A stretch of 64,000 bases of DNA from Bradysia coprophila (taxonomy: Eukaryota > Arthropoda > Insecta > Diptera > Sciaridae): NCBI RefSeq assembly GCF_014529535.1, contig NW_023503423.1:5814473-5878472 (forward strand). The letters are read 5' to 3'. The translations under genes were made by a program, and so were the position numbers. A model generated the notes under the pieces. It saw only the letters and a list, made by a program, of their open reading frames with translations. It had not been told where the DNA came from and did no database searches. Positions within the stretch are counted from its first letter, which is position 1. Every line of letters starts with the position of its first letter. Shown one piece after another: positions 1 through 11,060 of this stretch.

Positions 1-3000
1 ATAAGCGACTAGGAGTTTAGTGGAATTTATTAACTATGAAAAGATTCAAAGTTTCACAGGTAGCAAGGACAGCATTACAGCTTGAGCTGCTGTTTTGACG
101 AATAAATGTCAATGCGCATGCATCCAAAGGAAGAAGATGCACTATTAAAGGTAAATAGAAATTCCGATATAGAAATTAAGTTAGGACCAATTAACGAAAT
201 ATAAGTTCATAGCCGTACTTGCGTACGATTTGCTTTTCAATAACTGGAGTTTCTGAATTTTCACCAAAATTCTTTCCTGAGTCAAGTAATAAAAGTAATA
301 ACAACGTCAGAATGATGGATGATGCATTTGAATGTTTGAGACTATTCATAGGTACGTCTAAATGTTTTCAATAATGTCCATTAATTCATTCTTTGAAGGA
401 AGGGAATCTCATTTAAATTGACTGGACCACAACTTTGTTGATCTTGATGTGTGTTTACGTCTGATTTAAGAACAATTCGAATGTAATAATTACTATCAAC
501 AAAACAACAATACCAAAAAAGAAATCGTTAAGCTACAGACACCTTAGGATAAGACCTCGACTAAGACGTTCTCTATTATTACCTGCCTACTTCTTCATGT
601 GCAAATAATCTTTCATTCTGATCAAACTATCAAACATTGTACACACATTAAGAAAGAAGAAAAAAAATACGAAAAAAAATCTCTCAACTTGTTTCACACA
701 GTTCCCGAAAAACAAGATTTCAAAAAAAGCAGCTGCGTGCACCATCAACATCACTTTTACTTTATACATAGCATAACATACATACATAATATGCAATGCA
801 ACTCGTAATGGTTTCATTCTCTATCCCCCAAACAATATGCGCTTAACTGCATTGTTCCGTAAAGTGAATTGAAGATTTTAAAGAAGAAAAAATCTTTTTT
901 TTTGCTCAGCATGAAAAAAAAATTCCCAAGGATATCTTCGCCCTCACAACAATGAAAATGAATATAACGCATACATAATGCATAACATAAAGCACAGACA
1001 TCCCAGGTTGGTATTTCATAAATTGTTTCTTGAAAAGAAAAAAAAAATTCTTACGAAGTATTGCACATGACGTGATGTAATCTAATACAATTACACTTGT
1101 GATAGCTGAATGGGTAATTATATGTATATGCTGGGTCCGATCATATTTGAAAACAGCGTAAATTAATACAACCTGCCGAACGATCGATGGTATTTGTATT
1201 CAAGGACTCACGTCGTACCTACAGTTACAACTGTAAACTTGAATTTGATTGAATCTTTTATGAACGGCTTTCATCTGTTATCGATTTCAACCTCAGCAAT
1301 AAACGACAATATTTGGTAGTGTTTAACAATTGAAGTAGTAGATTTGGCATCAATCTTTTGAAAGCACCTAGATGAAATGAAGTAGTAGATTTGATAATAA
1401 AACCGCGGATATGCTTGTCGTATGTGCCCAGGACATTGATTATGTGGATTGAAAAATTTGTTCCTCATCTAGATATTCTATTCAAGGAACACTACATGTT
1501 TTCTGCCTCGAAACAGTATTATCAATATCGGTTCAGGCTAGGATTCAACTTTTCTGGCAAGAATATAATAACGACTGGATGACACGATATACCTCGCTTA
1601 TTTAATGTCCTAGCAATCATAGAATACAGTTTTACATTTTCTGTAACGCAAACATTTGTTGACAAGTACATCATTAAGTTTTTCATTCATCATACCAATA
1701 ATTCGAGACCCAAATTACACAAATCTACCAAAATGAGATGATTGTGTGCCATATACGAATATGAATGGATGTTAGATGAAAAAAGCGAAGTTATTTACTA
1801 AAATCATTAATGTACGATCATACACTTGATTAGATAGATCACGCATCCGGGAACGATCATATTATATATTAGTTGTTGTGTGTATGCACACCTTTTTTTA
1901 TGGATCCATTTGAATATACACGAGAGTGTAGCCATAAGCTGAAGAGATTTGATCATAATATTCTTTCAAATGAAATGTCATTATTGTAATTATAGTGATT
2001 TGGCTTTTATAACCATAGAAAAATGAATGACTTTTTTCGGCTGAGATAATTAGATATTCAACGGAATTATAGTGGCCATAAAGAATTTCGATTTTTGTTA
2101 TTCAAGACATTTTAATGGATCGGAGCAATTTTTAATCTTGTACTCTATGCAAAGAATTTTATTTTTGACCGATTAATATTCACCAGTGTTACAGTATCCA
2201 AATGTTCACTGTCCAGGTATCGGTCCAGGTACAAATACTTGCGGTTTAAAAACATGCTTTCTATGATAATTTAATTAGGCATGAGTGCATAAGAAACCAA
2301 TGACATAACGATAAAATATCTTAGTTTTTAAGTGTTTGATTCAAAATCTTTGTCTTCATTAGTTGAAGTATATGCATACGTGTCGGGGATATATAAGAGA
2401 ACACAAGCGACAGCTCATCTCTTATTTTTGCCGTTGTTGCCGATAACAGATGATTCGCCGTTTTATAAACAGGAATAGACTGGCAATACGTAGACAGACG
2501 TAAAACTGAAGCTTGCGTAAGTTAACCGATATTACGTATGTATAACATACACAAAATACACTACAAATTCGTCGATGAAACTTCAAACAAAATTTGAAAA
2601 ATAATCCATACGAATCAACGTTGGGGCTGATGATAAATTTATGGTACTCACTTACATCATTAGACATTTCGTATTTGCTTGAGCGCCCGATACCATATTT
2701 TTGAATGAAGCGCCAGTCTAATTATTATTTAGTTTAAGGCCTTTCGTGTGTTGTTAGGGGTAGATTATTATTGGTCTTGTTTTATAGTCGCTGAACAGTC
2801 AGCCTTTGTGGATGGCTCGCATTTTTTTTCGTAATTTCGGCGGCCGTATGACCATTGACCAGTTGAGTTATTAAGGAAGTTGCAATTTTCACTATTGATA
2901 TAAGTTAACGTAGAGTTTGGTAGATTTTGACACAATTTGTGATGAGTGCGTTTAATTTAATGCCATTCGCCATCGTGTATCGCTCAGCTTGTTCTGTCAC

Positions 3001-3039
3001 GACCTTGATAGTGACAACTTCAAATGATAATAGTAGATT
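1..3039. other. AT-rich non-coding DNA, no gene seen
   Basis: No reading frame here looks like a protein: the longest open frames are under 85 codons and show low-complexity translation. I see no RNA gene. A 14-bp direct repeat (GAAGTAGTAGATTT) occurs near 1,334 and 1,380. Many short A and T runs are present. Confidence 0.5.
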
Positions 3040-3123
3040 GCGTGGAAAATCTTTGTTTTGACGAGTGTGGAGTTCGCCTTCGGCTCAGCATACAACCACA
3101 CGAGTTAAAACAACGATTTCCGC
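3040..3123. repeat. Imperfect 85-bp palindrome (hairpin-forming)
   Basis: The left arm (about 3,040-3,070) and right arm (about 3,096-3,123) are reverse complements with a few mismatches, around a centre containing GCCTTCGGC. It is probably a very small inverted-repeat transposon remnant. No target duplication was found. Confidence 0.5.
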
Positions 3124-3165
3124 ACAATTTTCGCAGCACATAGGAAGCAAATGATTTTTAAATTA

Positions 3166-3364
3166 CAGTTAATGTCAACTGAAGTTTTATCTCTGTTTGA
3201 TTCAGTTTGTTTACCAGCTGAGCCATTCATAGATTCACACTGATTATTATGTGGGTTTCGTAGTCACATGAACGTGTTACACATTAGCAGTTTGATTGCA
3301 TGAATGAACCAGCTGGTAAAAAAGCTGAAGTGAACCTAGACACAAATTTGGCTCACATCAGCTG
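3166..3364. mobile_element. MITE, TA-flanked, CAG..GACGTCAG-type ends (copy 1)
   Basis: About 199 bp with inverted ends (CAGTTAATGTCAACTGAAG on the left, complementary to CACATCAGCTG on the right) and TA on both sides. Subterminal motifs include ACCAGCTG left and right. It shares its plan with the elements at 9,116-9,326 and 41,428-41,643, whose ends read like CAG..GACGTCAGTGAAATTTAGAC. TA target duplication suggests a Tc1/mariner-like non-autonomous family; this copy is the most diverged of the three. Confidence 0.55.
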
Positions 3365-3461
3365 TAAGTCAGAATTGCATGTGTTATAAAAAGGAAGGGC
3401 TGTTATCTTTCCGACCCGAAGATAAAATAAATTTTCATAATCCAAATGCCATCTGAATAAC

Positions 3462-3494
3462 TTCACCTGAGGCATAGCACTGTTCCTAGCATAA
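3462..3494 (-). repeat. 33-bp inverted copy of the repeat at 7,733-7,766
   Basis: The segment containing AGCACTGTTCCTAGCAT is the reverse complement of the segment at 7,733-7,766 (ATGCTAGGAACAGTGCT). The two bracket the LINE and the minisatellite element. The match stops exactly where recognisable reverse-transcriptase sequence begins, so 3,494 is probably the 5' truncation junction of the LINE. A related forward copy lies at about 38,650-38,690. Confidence 0.55.
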
Positions 3495-3496
3495 AC

Positions 3497-4629
3497 ATGG
3501 AACAGAAAACCTACGTCGCTTGTATTTTCGTCGATTTAAAACGAGCATTTGACACTGTCGATCCTGAACGTCTTGAAAGGAAATTACGTCGCATTGGTTT
3601 CTCGCATCGAGCAGCCAAACTCAACTTGGGATACCTTAAAGACCGACAAACCGCCACACCGATTGGAACGATCACCAGCAATTTCAAACGCATTATTGTG
3701 GGAGTCGCGCAAGGTTCTATAATTGGCCCGCTCCTGTTCATTATGTACATTAACGATGTCCTTCAGATCGATTATATCGGCAAAGTACTGTTGTATGCGG
3801 ATGACACCGTCTTGTACTACGCAGCGGAATCTCCTGCAGAATTGGAACAAATGATGCAACGCGACGTTAAAATGCTTCACAAGTGGCTCAACTTGAATGT
3901 GTTAACGCTAAACACGGGAAAAACCTGCTACTTGACTTTTGGGCGAGCAAGTAAACTTCCCGATTTCAACATCACGATCGAAGGCAAGGTCATTCAACGC
4001 GTGCGTTCGTACAGATATCTGGGACTTGTTCTGGATGAGAACCTATCATTTGGCCTTCACGTTGATTATGTCAAAATGATGTTCCGTCCGTTCATCGCAC
4101 TTATGTGGAGGCGTGGAAACTTCATCCCGATTGAAAAGAGAAGGCAGAGCTGTACAACGCCTATGTACAAAGTCACATAGTTTACATGCTCCCTATCTAC
4201 AGTCAAGGCAACAAAACTAAACTTGATGAATTGCAAATAATTCAAAATAAGTGCATTAAAGCGACCTTCCGACTGCCTAGAGACACACCGACAACGTTCC
4301 TGTACAGCTGCAATCTGGTTCCGATTCACCAACTGGCGATAGTCGAAAGAATTGTTCACTTGCATAGGATGCTCAATTCACACACTAAAAATGGATTCAA
4401 CATTAGGCTGAATACAGACGTTTCAACACGTTCCTCTAGGCGACGTAGCCAATTGCATGTTGCTAATGACCACCCGTCGCTCGCGATTTCTATTAGAGAA
4501 TACAATCGACTTAGTTCTCAAATTCGGCAACTTAGAAACCTGAACGCTTTCAAAGCGGAAGTGAAGCTTAAAGTCATGAATGAAAGTGAGAACTTTTGTG
4601 CCTTCTCTCCTTTTGTGTTTATTAACTAA
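3497..4629 (+). pseudogene. LINE (non-LTR retrotransposon) reverse transcriptase, 5'-truncated and frameshifted
   Basis: Encodes the C-terminal two thirds of a LINE reverse transcriptase, which would prime cDNA synthesis on the nicked target. Visible in the first frame (3,497-4,180): palm motif A (FVDLKRAFDTVD), motif B (GVAQGSIIGPLLFIMYINDV) and the catalytic motif C (YADD), then KTCYLTFG. The thumb-side region continues in a second frame (4,186-4,629), where upstream codons also read sensibly (ELYNAYVQSH), so a one-base indel at about 4,140-4,152 breaks the frame. The endonuclease domain and the N-terminal RT part are absent. The 3' untranslated part is interrupted at 4,652 by a minisatellite-bearing element and seems to resume at 7,393, ending in an A-run near 7,600. 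Motif style fits the Jockey/CR1/I group, but I cannot assign the clade. It is a dead copy. Confidence 0.85.
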
Positions 4630-4651
4630 GACTGTGATAACGTTTGTGATG

Positions 4652-7392
4652 TTTTTAGCCCCGTACGAAGTACAAAGGGGCTTATAGGATTACGATGCCG
4701 TGTGTAATTGATGGAATTCGAAGCAGACGGTAAGGGCAAAGTGTTTGCCTATGTTCATAGATGACGAATCCGCAATAAAAATTTGGGCCGTCTGTCCGTC
4801 TGTCCGTCACGTCGATATCTTGAGTAAATCAAATCCGATATCAAAAATTTTTTTTCCCTGAAAGATAGTCAAAATAGTGAGGCTAAGTTCAAAGATGGGC
4901 ATATTCGGGTCGGCCCTTCGTGAGTTAGGGCCACCTAAGTGATTTAAGGTCTTTTGGTGATATTTATGGCAAAATAAACTATGGAAATGTAAATGACCCG
5001 GCAAATGATAGGTATTGTCAATACCAATGCAGGAAAAAAAAGGTTTTTAAAATCGGGTGAGTGGACCGTGAGTTAGGGCCTTAGAAGTGAAAAGCTACTA
5101 GGGCCCTATGTGTATTTTACATAGAACTCAAGTAAATTTAATCCGTTTTTCGTAATTTTTGTTTCATTTGGAAGCTAATCGAACGCCGAATAGAAAGTTG
5201 TTGAAAAATTATTAAATTTGGGTCCTTGGACTAAGGCCACTACTAGGGCCCTATGTGTATTTTACATTGAACTCGAGTAAATTTCATTCGTTTTTCGTAA
5301 TTTTTGTGTCATTTGGAAGGTAATCAAAGGCCGAATAGAATGTTGTTGAAAAAAAAATTAAATTTGGGTCCTCGGACTAAGGCCGCTACTAGGGCCCTAT
5401 GCGTATTTTACATACAACTCGAGTAAGTTTCATCCGTTTTTCGTAATTTTTGTTTCATTTGAAAGATAATCGAACACCGAATAGAATGTTGTTGAAAAAA
5501 AAAAATTGGGTCCTCGGACTAAGGCCGCTACTAGGGCTCTATGTGTATTTTACATATAACTCGAGTAAATTTCATCCGTTTTTCGTAATTTTTGTTTCAT
5601 TTGAAAGATAATCGAACACCGAATAGAATGTTGTTGAAAAAAAAATTAAATTTGGGTCCTTGGACTAAGGCCGTTACTAGGGCCCTACGTGTATTTTACA
5701 TATAACTCGAGCAAATTTCATCTGTTTTTCGTAATTTTTGTTTCATTTGGAAGGTAATCAAAGGCCGAATAGAATGTTGTTGAAAAAAAAAAATTGGGTC
5801 CTCGGACTAAGGCCGCTACTAGGGCCCTATGCGTATTTTACATACAACTCGAGTAAATTTCATCCGTTTTTCGTAATTTTTGTTTCATTTGAAAGATAAT
5901 CAAACACCGAATAGAATGTTGTTGAAAAAAAAAAAATTGGGTCCTCGGACTAAGGCCGCTACTAGGGCCCTATGCGTATTTTACATACAACTCGAGTAAA
6001 TTTCATCCGTTTTTCGTAATTTTTGTTTCATTTGAAAGATAATCAAACACCGAATAGAATGTTGTTGAAAAAAAAAAAATTGGGTCCTCGGACTAAGGCC
6101 GCTACTAGGGCCCTATGCGTATTTTACATACAACTCGAGTAAATTTCATCCGTTTTTCGTAATTTTTGTTTCATTTGAAAGATAATCGAACACCGAATAG
6201 AATGTTGTTGAAAAAAAAAAATTGGGTCCTCGGACTAAGGCCGCTACTAGGGCCCTATGCGTATTTTACATACAACTCGAGTAAATTTCATCCGTTTTTC
6301 GTAATTTTTGTTTCATTTGAAAGATAATCAAACACCGAATAGAATGTTGTTGAAAAAAAAAATTTGGGTCCTCGGACTAAGGCCGCTACTAGGGCCCTAT
6401 GCGTATTTTACATACAACTCGAGTAAATTTCATCCGTTTTTCGTAATTTTTGTTTCATTTGAAAGATAATCGAACACCGAATAGAATGTTGTTGAAAAAA
6501 AAAAATTTGGGTCCTCGGACTAAGGCCGCTACTAGGGCACTATGCGTATTTTACATACAACTCGAGTAAATTTCATCCGTTTTTCGTAATTTTTGTTTCA
6601 TTTGAAAGATAATCGAACACCGAATAGAATGTTGTTGAAAAAAAAATTAAATTTGGGTCCTTGGACTAAGGCCGTTACTAGGGCCCTACGTGTATTTTAC
6701 ATATAACTCGAGCAAATTTCATCCGTTTTTCGTAATTTTTGTTTCATTTGGAAGGTAATCAAAGGCCGAATAGAATGTTGTTGAAAAAAATTAAATTTGG
6801 GTCCACGGACTAAGGCCGCTACTAGGGCTCTATGTGTATTTTACATATAACTCGAGCAAATTTCATCCGTTTTTCGTAATTTTTGTTTCATTTGGAAGGT
6901 AATCAAAGGCCGAATAGAATGTAGTTGAAAAAAATTAAATTTGGGTCCTCGGACTAAGGCCGCTACTAGGGCTCTATGTGTATTTTACATATAACTCGAG
7001 CAAATTTCATCCGTTTTTCGTAATTTTTGTTTCATTTGGAAGGTAATCAAAGGCCGAATAGAATGTAGTTGAAAAAAAATTAAATTTGGATCCTCGGACT
7101 GAGGCCGATACTAGGCCCTATGTGTATTTATACTCAATAAATTAAAATTTTAGGGCTATTTGAAATTTTTGTTTTATTTGAAAGGAACGTCGTACGGGGC
7201 TTCGTAATTGCGCTATGCGCAATTTGTAAGATGTACACATTACATAATAATTTTACTTTAACTACTTTAACCGGCGCAATAGGCTTACGGTCAAAGTAGG
7301 GTGACAGACGCACTAGGGTCACGTACGCAATAGATATACGGGTTTGTACGGGGCTCAGTCGCAGCAAACGCTCCGACTGTTCTGATGGCTCG
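4652..7392 (+). mobile_element. Hairpin-ended, minisatellite-bearing element, copy 1 (2.7 kb)
   Basis: Begins with TTTTTAGCCCCGTACGAAG, which folds (AGCCCC-GTAC-gaa-GTAC-aaa-GGGGCT), followed by a ~440 bp head containing a TCTGTCCG/TCCG-rich patch near 4,790-4,810. A 14-unit tandem array follows. The tail contains GTACGGGGCTTCG, the palindrome AATTGCGC-tat-GCGCAATT, a second GTACGGGGCT, and the end hairpin CAGTCG..CGACTG, finishing TGTTCTGATGGCTCG. No transposase or RT frame is present. It lies in the 3' tail of the LINE. Same family as 29,551, 49,575, 50,575 and 56,134. Non-autonomous by inspection; superfamily not recognised. Confidence 0.8.
5101..7112 (+). repeat. Tandem array, 14 units of 142-146 bp (type I unit)
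   Basis: The landmark ACTAGGGC (GGG position) recurs at 5,101, 5,246, 5,392, 5,534, 5,680, 5,822, 5,965, 6,108, 6,250, 6,392, 6,535, 6,681, 6,825, 6,968 and 7,112. Each unit has GGACTAAGGCCGCTACTAGG, an ACTCGAGTAAATTTCATC segment, and a TGTTGTTGAAAAA run whose A-length varies. The middle units (5,822-6,535) are nearly identical, which suggests recent local amplification; the edge units are more diverged. Confidence 0.95.
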
Positions 7393-7624
7393 TTTATTCT
7401 TCTTTTACTCTACTTTTTTGTAAACTTTGACGAATATGATAATTTGATGATTAACTTTGACGAATTTTATGATTAACTTTGACTTACTTATTTGTTAAGA
7501 ATGATGACTGACTGTGATAGATTTGCTAAAAGTATCTGCCAATTTTGTATTCCACCCAACGATGTTACGGAATGATAATAAAAATGATATTTAAAAAAAA
7601 CATAGAAACTATTCGGGTGTTGAT

Positions 7625-7770
7625 TAAATTACAGAAGGTTCCTTTTGTAGAGACAGATGACTTGTTTTGGTTGTATTAGTTAAAATAAACAATCTCAAGC
7701 GGAAGCGTAATTTAGTAAAAATATAGGGTTAATGCTAGGAACAGTGCTGTGCCTGAGGTTATGTAATATA
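7625..7770 (+). repeat. Dispersed repeat shared with about 38,555-38,690
   Basis: Contains AGACAGATGACTTGTTTTGG, then AAGCGGAAGCGTAATTTAGT and ATGCTAGGAACAGTGCTGTG. The same order of motifs, slightly diverged, occurs inside the hAT-like element at 38,095-38,898, and the last ~33 bp also occur inverted at 3,462-3,494. Nature of the parent element unknown. Confidence 0.6.
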
Positions 7771-9115
7771 TTTAGGTAAATTGCTATAACGAAGCGTTGA
7801 GAGTTTAAGCCCTTGTTATTTTTAGAAAAACTTTTCCTATATTTTCGCTTGTTTTCATCATTTTTCCATATTTTCCTCCAAAAAAATGTCCTTAGTTTTA
7901 AGTTTTCAATCAATAGTTTTGGAGTGTACTCGAAAGAAAACTTAATATAATTATTAATCCTTCTGATCGGATCAACAGATTATTCTGAAGAAGCACCATC
8001 TATCCAGCAGATTTCGATTCAATAAATCCATAAATTTTGAAACGCTTAATTGTAAAAATCAGATAGAATTTTCTGATTTTCAACTGTGCTATAGTAAATA
8101 AATAATCAAACTAAGAACATCGTACGTTTTACAAAAGTATTATCAAAAAATATAATCCCCTTCTCAATACAAGCTGAAGAGCCACTTCCATTTCTGAATA
8201 TATAATTTCAACTTGCGAATAATAATCACGGTGTATTGAACCCCTTCTATTTTCCGTTCGTGTAAATGATGAAACCAAAGCAAGAATAAGAAAAAAAAAA
8301 CGAATTTCTCAGACCCAAAACGATGTAACTTTGCGTTATTTAGAAAAAAACCTCGGTGTGATATCAATAAAAGAATTCAAATTATAGTAATTACACATTA
8401 AAATGCGTCGAGAAATTACAAAAAGTTTTCTTCCTCGTCTACGTATTATAATGTGCAAGCCTTCCATTAAATTACTTTAAACTGTTCGTGTTTCATTTTA
8501 CCCATTAACGAAACCTTACCAACAGCAACAGCTACGTGAAGGCTGCTTCCACACACCTTATGTATACATATATATGTACATACATATTAGATACATTAAT
8601 AATATTTTTGGTTAAATGCGTTTCAGAAATAATTACACCGAAATCACTTCGTCTTCTATCTGGACGATTCTGATTTTTACTTTATATAGAATCACCTTTC
8701 GAAGTTTTATAAGCATATTACTATACGAGATAGCATATACGCATTTCAAAATGTTCGTCGGCTTTGTTTTCTAATCATTCTTCTTCAATTCTAAATCATG
8801 TTTCTATTTAGTTCCGGAAGAAGCACATTATACGGTAGGTGTTGTGTGGATAATTAGTTCAAGTGAATGGATGAAAAAAAAAGTTTTTTTTTCTGTAGAA
8901 TAACCAGTATGGTCAAAAATATGAAATCGTTCTGGTGGTTTAATTTATTGCTTGCATTTTTGTTTTGATTTGATGATTTAAAATGCATCAACCAACGGAC
9001 GAAGTTTTTTTTTATAGAAATTGCACTTCCTTTAGCAATAAGTTATCAGAATTCGTTAATTTCTAGATTGTTAATATTGATTGATTGCCTTGTTACCTGA
9101 TGAGCTGTTTACATA
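7771..9115. other. Non-coding AT-rich DNA, nothing recognised
   Basis: No supported coding frame, RNA gene or clear inverted repeat was found. Only simple A/T runs and a short ATATATGTACATACATAT stretch near 8,566-8,590. Confidence 0.4.
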
Positions 9116-9326
9116 CAGAGGACGTCAGTTAAATTTAGACGAACATTTGTCTCGGCTGTTTTTTAGCTGGTCCACTAATTCAAGTGAAACTTCTCATACG
9201 TGTTCATACGTTTTTATCACCACCATCAATCTGTGAGTCACTGAATAAACAAGTACATTTATTTGATCGGTCCAGCTGAGAAACAGCTGAAGTAGATTCA
9301 TGTGTAAATTTCATTGACGTCACCTG
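9116..9326. mobile_element. MITE, TA-flanked, GACGTCAG-type ends (copy 2)
   Basis: 211 bp with inverted ends: CAGAGGACGTCAGTTAAATT on the left pairs with AATTTCATTGACGTCACCTG on the right. TA flanks both sides. The interior carries GGCTGTTTTTTAGCTGGTCC on the left and GGTCCAGCTGAGAAACAGC on the right, extending the arms to about 60 bp. Same family as 41,428-41,643 and 3,166-3,364. TA duplication suggests Tc1/mariner-type mobilisation. Confidence 0.75.
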
Positions 9327-9328
9327 TA

Positions 9329-10140
9329 TTGTTCCTGAATTAAAACAAATGATGGAAATCCTGTGTTTGTTCGCGGTGATTTGATCCCATTGAATTTGCG
9401 AAATTTGGGTGCCAAATTTGAACTTTCTTTGGACAGATTCAGATCGCCTCTTTTCTGAATAAAACGTGTTCGGACTAACGTGAAATCATCTATATTTCTT
9501 ACGGGTCGAGAAAAAAGAAGAATTCGAATCAATTGTAACTACCTTCTGATCACGATTTTAATCTTAAAAGACTTATTATATTCTGACAGACCGTATTTAT
9601 GCGTTTACCGAATATATATCGTAAGCACGAATCGACGCACGCATGCGTACCATAATTCCAAATATTTTGTATGCTTTTTAATCCGCATCCGTACACAATA
9701 TAAAAATTCAAGTTGCATCTGACTGTGGAACATTTTTCAAATAATGGTTTATAGATGTACTCATAGTTGATGGTGATTTTAATTTGCTTCGAACGTATAA
9801 GAGCCTACAATGTCTTGGCTTCTCGCTCTATTGTTCCCACAAAATGATTTACATTTTTTTTTTCGGATCACTGACCGCGCGATTAACACATGGAGATATG
9901 AAGATGAACAAAAAAAAAACAATTAGGAGATGCGAAGACTTACCGTAGTTTTGTTCGGGGAAATTTTTTTCAAATTTACGTTGTTATCTTTCTTGACTAA
10001 CAATTTACAAATATTTCAAATTATTTGATTGTAAACGTTCGTAAATTCAATTTTACTGGGCAGTCTAATTAATAACAGGCTAAGTCGCCTACGAAGGCAT
10101 CTGTCACCAAAATTTGAATTGTTCAGTTGACATTTTTATC
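9329..10140. other. Non-coding DNA, nothing recognised
   Basis: No protein-like frame or RNA gene seen. It holds short poly-A and poly-T tracts only. Confidence 0.4.
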
Positions 10141-10319
10141 CAAAGAGTTTATATATTCAGTCAACGCACTTCAAGCAAATGTGTTATTAATGACAGCTGC
10201 CAAATAGAGTACTATTTTGTATGAAGTAAAATTTTGTATGTAGCACTGTCAAGTTTCAGTATCCTATTTAGAGTACCACTTTTGCTTGAAGTGCGTTGAT
10301 TCAGTATATAAACTCTTTG
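10141..10319. repeat. 15-bp perfect palindrome arms split by a MITE
   Basis: CAAAGAGTTTATATA (10,141-10,155) and TATATAAACTCTTTG (10,305-10,319) are exact reverse complements. With the MITE at 10,162-10,298 and one target copy removed, they form a stem with a 5-base loop (TTCAG). The MITE therefore entered the loop of a pre-existing hairpin. Confidence 0.75.
10162..10298. mobile_element. MITE, CAACGCACTTCAAGC ends, 7-bp target duplication (copy 1)
   Basis: 137 bp with inverted ends CAACGCACTTCAAGCAAATG / ACTTTTGCTTGAAGTGCGTTG. It is flanked by a perfect 7-bp direct repeat ATTCAGT at 10,155-10,161 and 10,299-10,305. The internal motifs ATTAATGACAGCTG and AGTTTCAGTATCCTATTT recur inverted in the copy at 24,048-24,197. 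No coding capacity. Confidence 0.85.
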
Positions 10320-10739
10320 TTTTTATCTAAATTTTTGATCTACTCAAAATTTTCTTCTAAGGTTATGGAGGCACCACAAGAAAACTTAGGTGCCAATACC
10401 TTCCTGCCGAACTCAAAGGTGTATTAACATGGTCTGTCAGAACCTAGATCCTACACCTAAATTAGGTGACCTACATCAGAACAGTCACTTAGGGATTATT
10501 GACTGTCCTGACGTAGGCATATGGTTAAGGAAGACCTAAAGTGTCGCAAATAGATTTATAGCAAGGCTGTCAGAAATTGTGTAACTAAAAATTGTTAAAA
10601 TAGCATTCATATGCCTGAAGAGGGCGTGGTTATTTGTAAATTTCGTTAACAAAGGATTTTCAGTAGAAATATCCTCCAAGGATTTTTAATCATTTTCTGA
10701 GGATTTTCTACGATTTTAAGTGAATTTTCTTACAACTTT

Positions 10740-11060
10740 TGCTGGATTTTCAAGGTTTCCCATTTAAGGATCTTCCTCTTAAGTTTTGAGGATTTTCTTA
10801 GAAGATTTGGGGAAATTCTTCGGTTTGAGGATTTTCTATGATTTTTAGGGGAATATTCTTTAATAATTTTGCTGGATTTTCAAGGTTTACCATTTAAGGA
10901 TCTTCCTCTTAAGTTTTGAGGATTTTCTTAGAAGATTTGGGGAAATTCTTCGGTTTGAGGATTTTCTATGATTTTTAGGGGAATATTCTTTAATAATTTT
11001 GCTGGATTTTGAAGGTTTGCCATCAATTTTTAAAAGTTTTAAGGATTTGTTAGATTTCCA
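10740..11060. repeat. Tandem repeat, period 130 bp, about 2.5 units
   Basis: GCTGGATTTT recurs at 10,741, 10,871 and 11,001, exactly 130 bp apart. The two full units are almost identical (TTAAGGATCTTCCTCTTAAG in each). The sequence is rich in GGATTTTC, including the degenerate flank from about 10,660. A ~79-codon antisense frame across it is a by-product of the repeat. Confidence 0.85.

Noticed and set aside
5101..7112. CRISPR-like repeat array
   Set aside because: Units are ~143 bp, contiguous, without unique spacers, and the genome is eukaryotic. It is a minisatellite.
4652..7392. Helitron interpretation of the minisatellite-bearing elements
   Set aside because: The 5' end is not TC and the 3' end is not CTRR after a hairpin; the flanks are T-rich rather than an A/T junction. 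The hairpins leave a distant relationship possible but unsupported.
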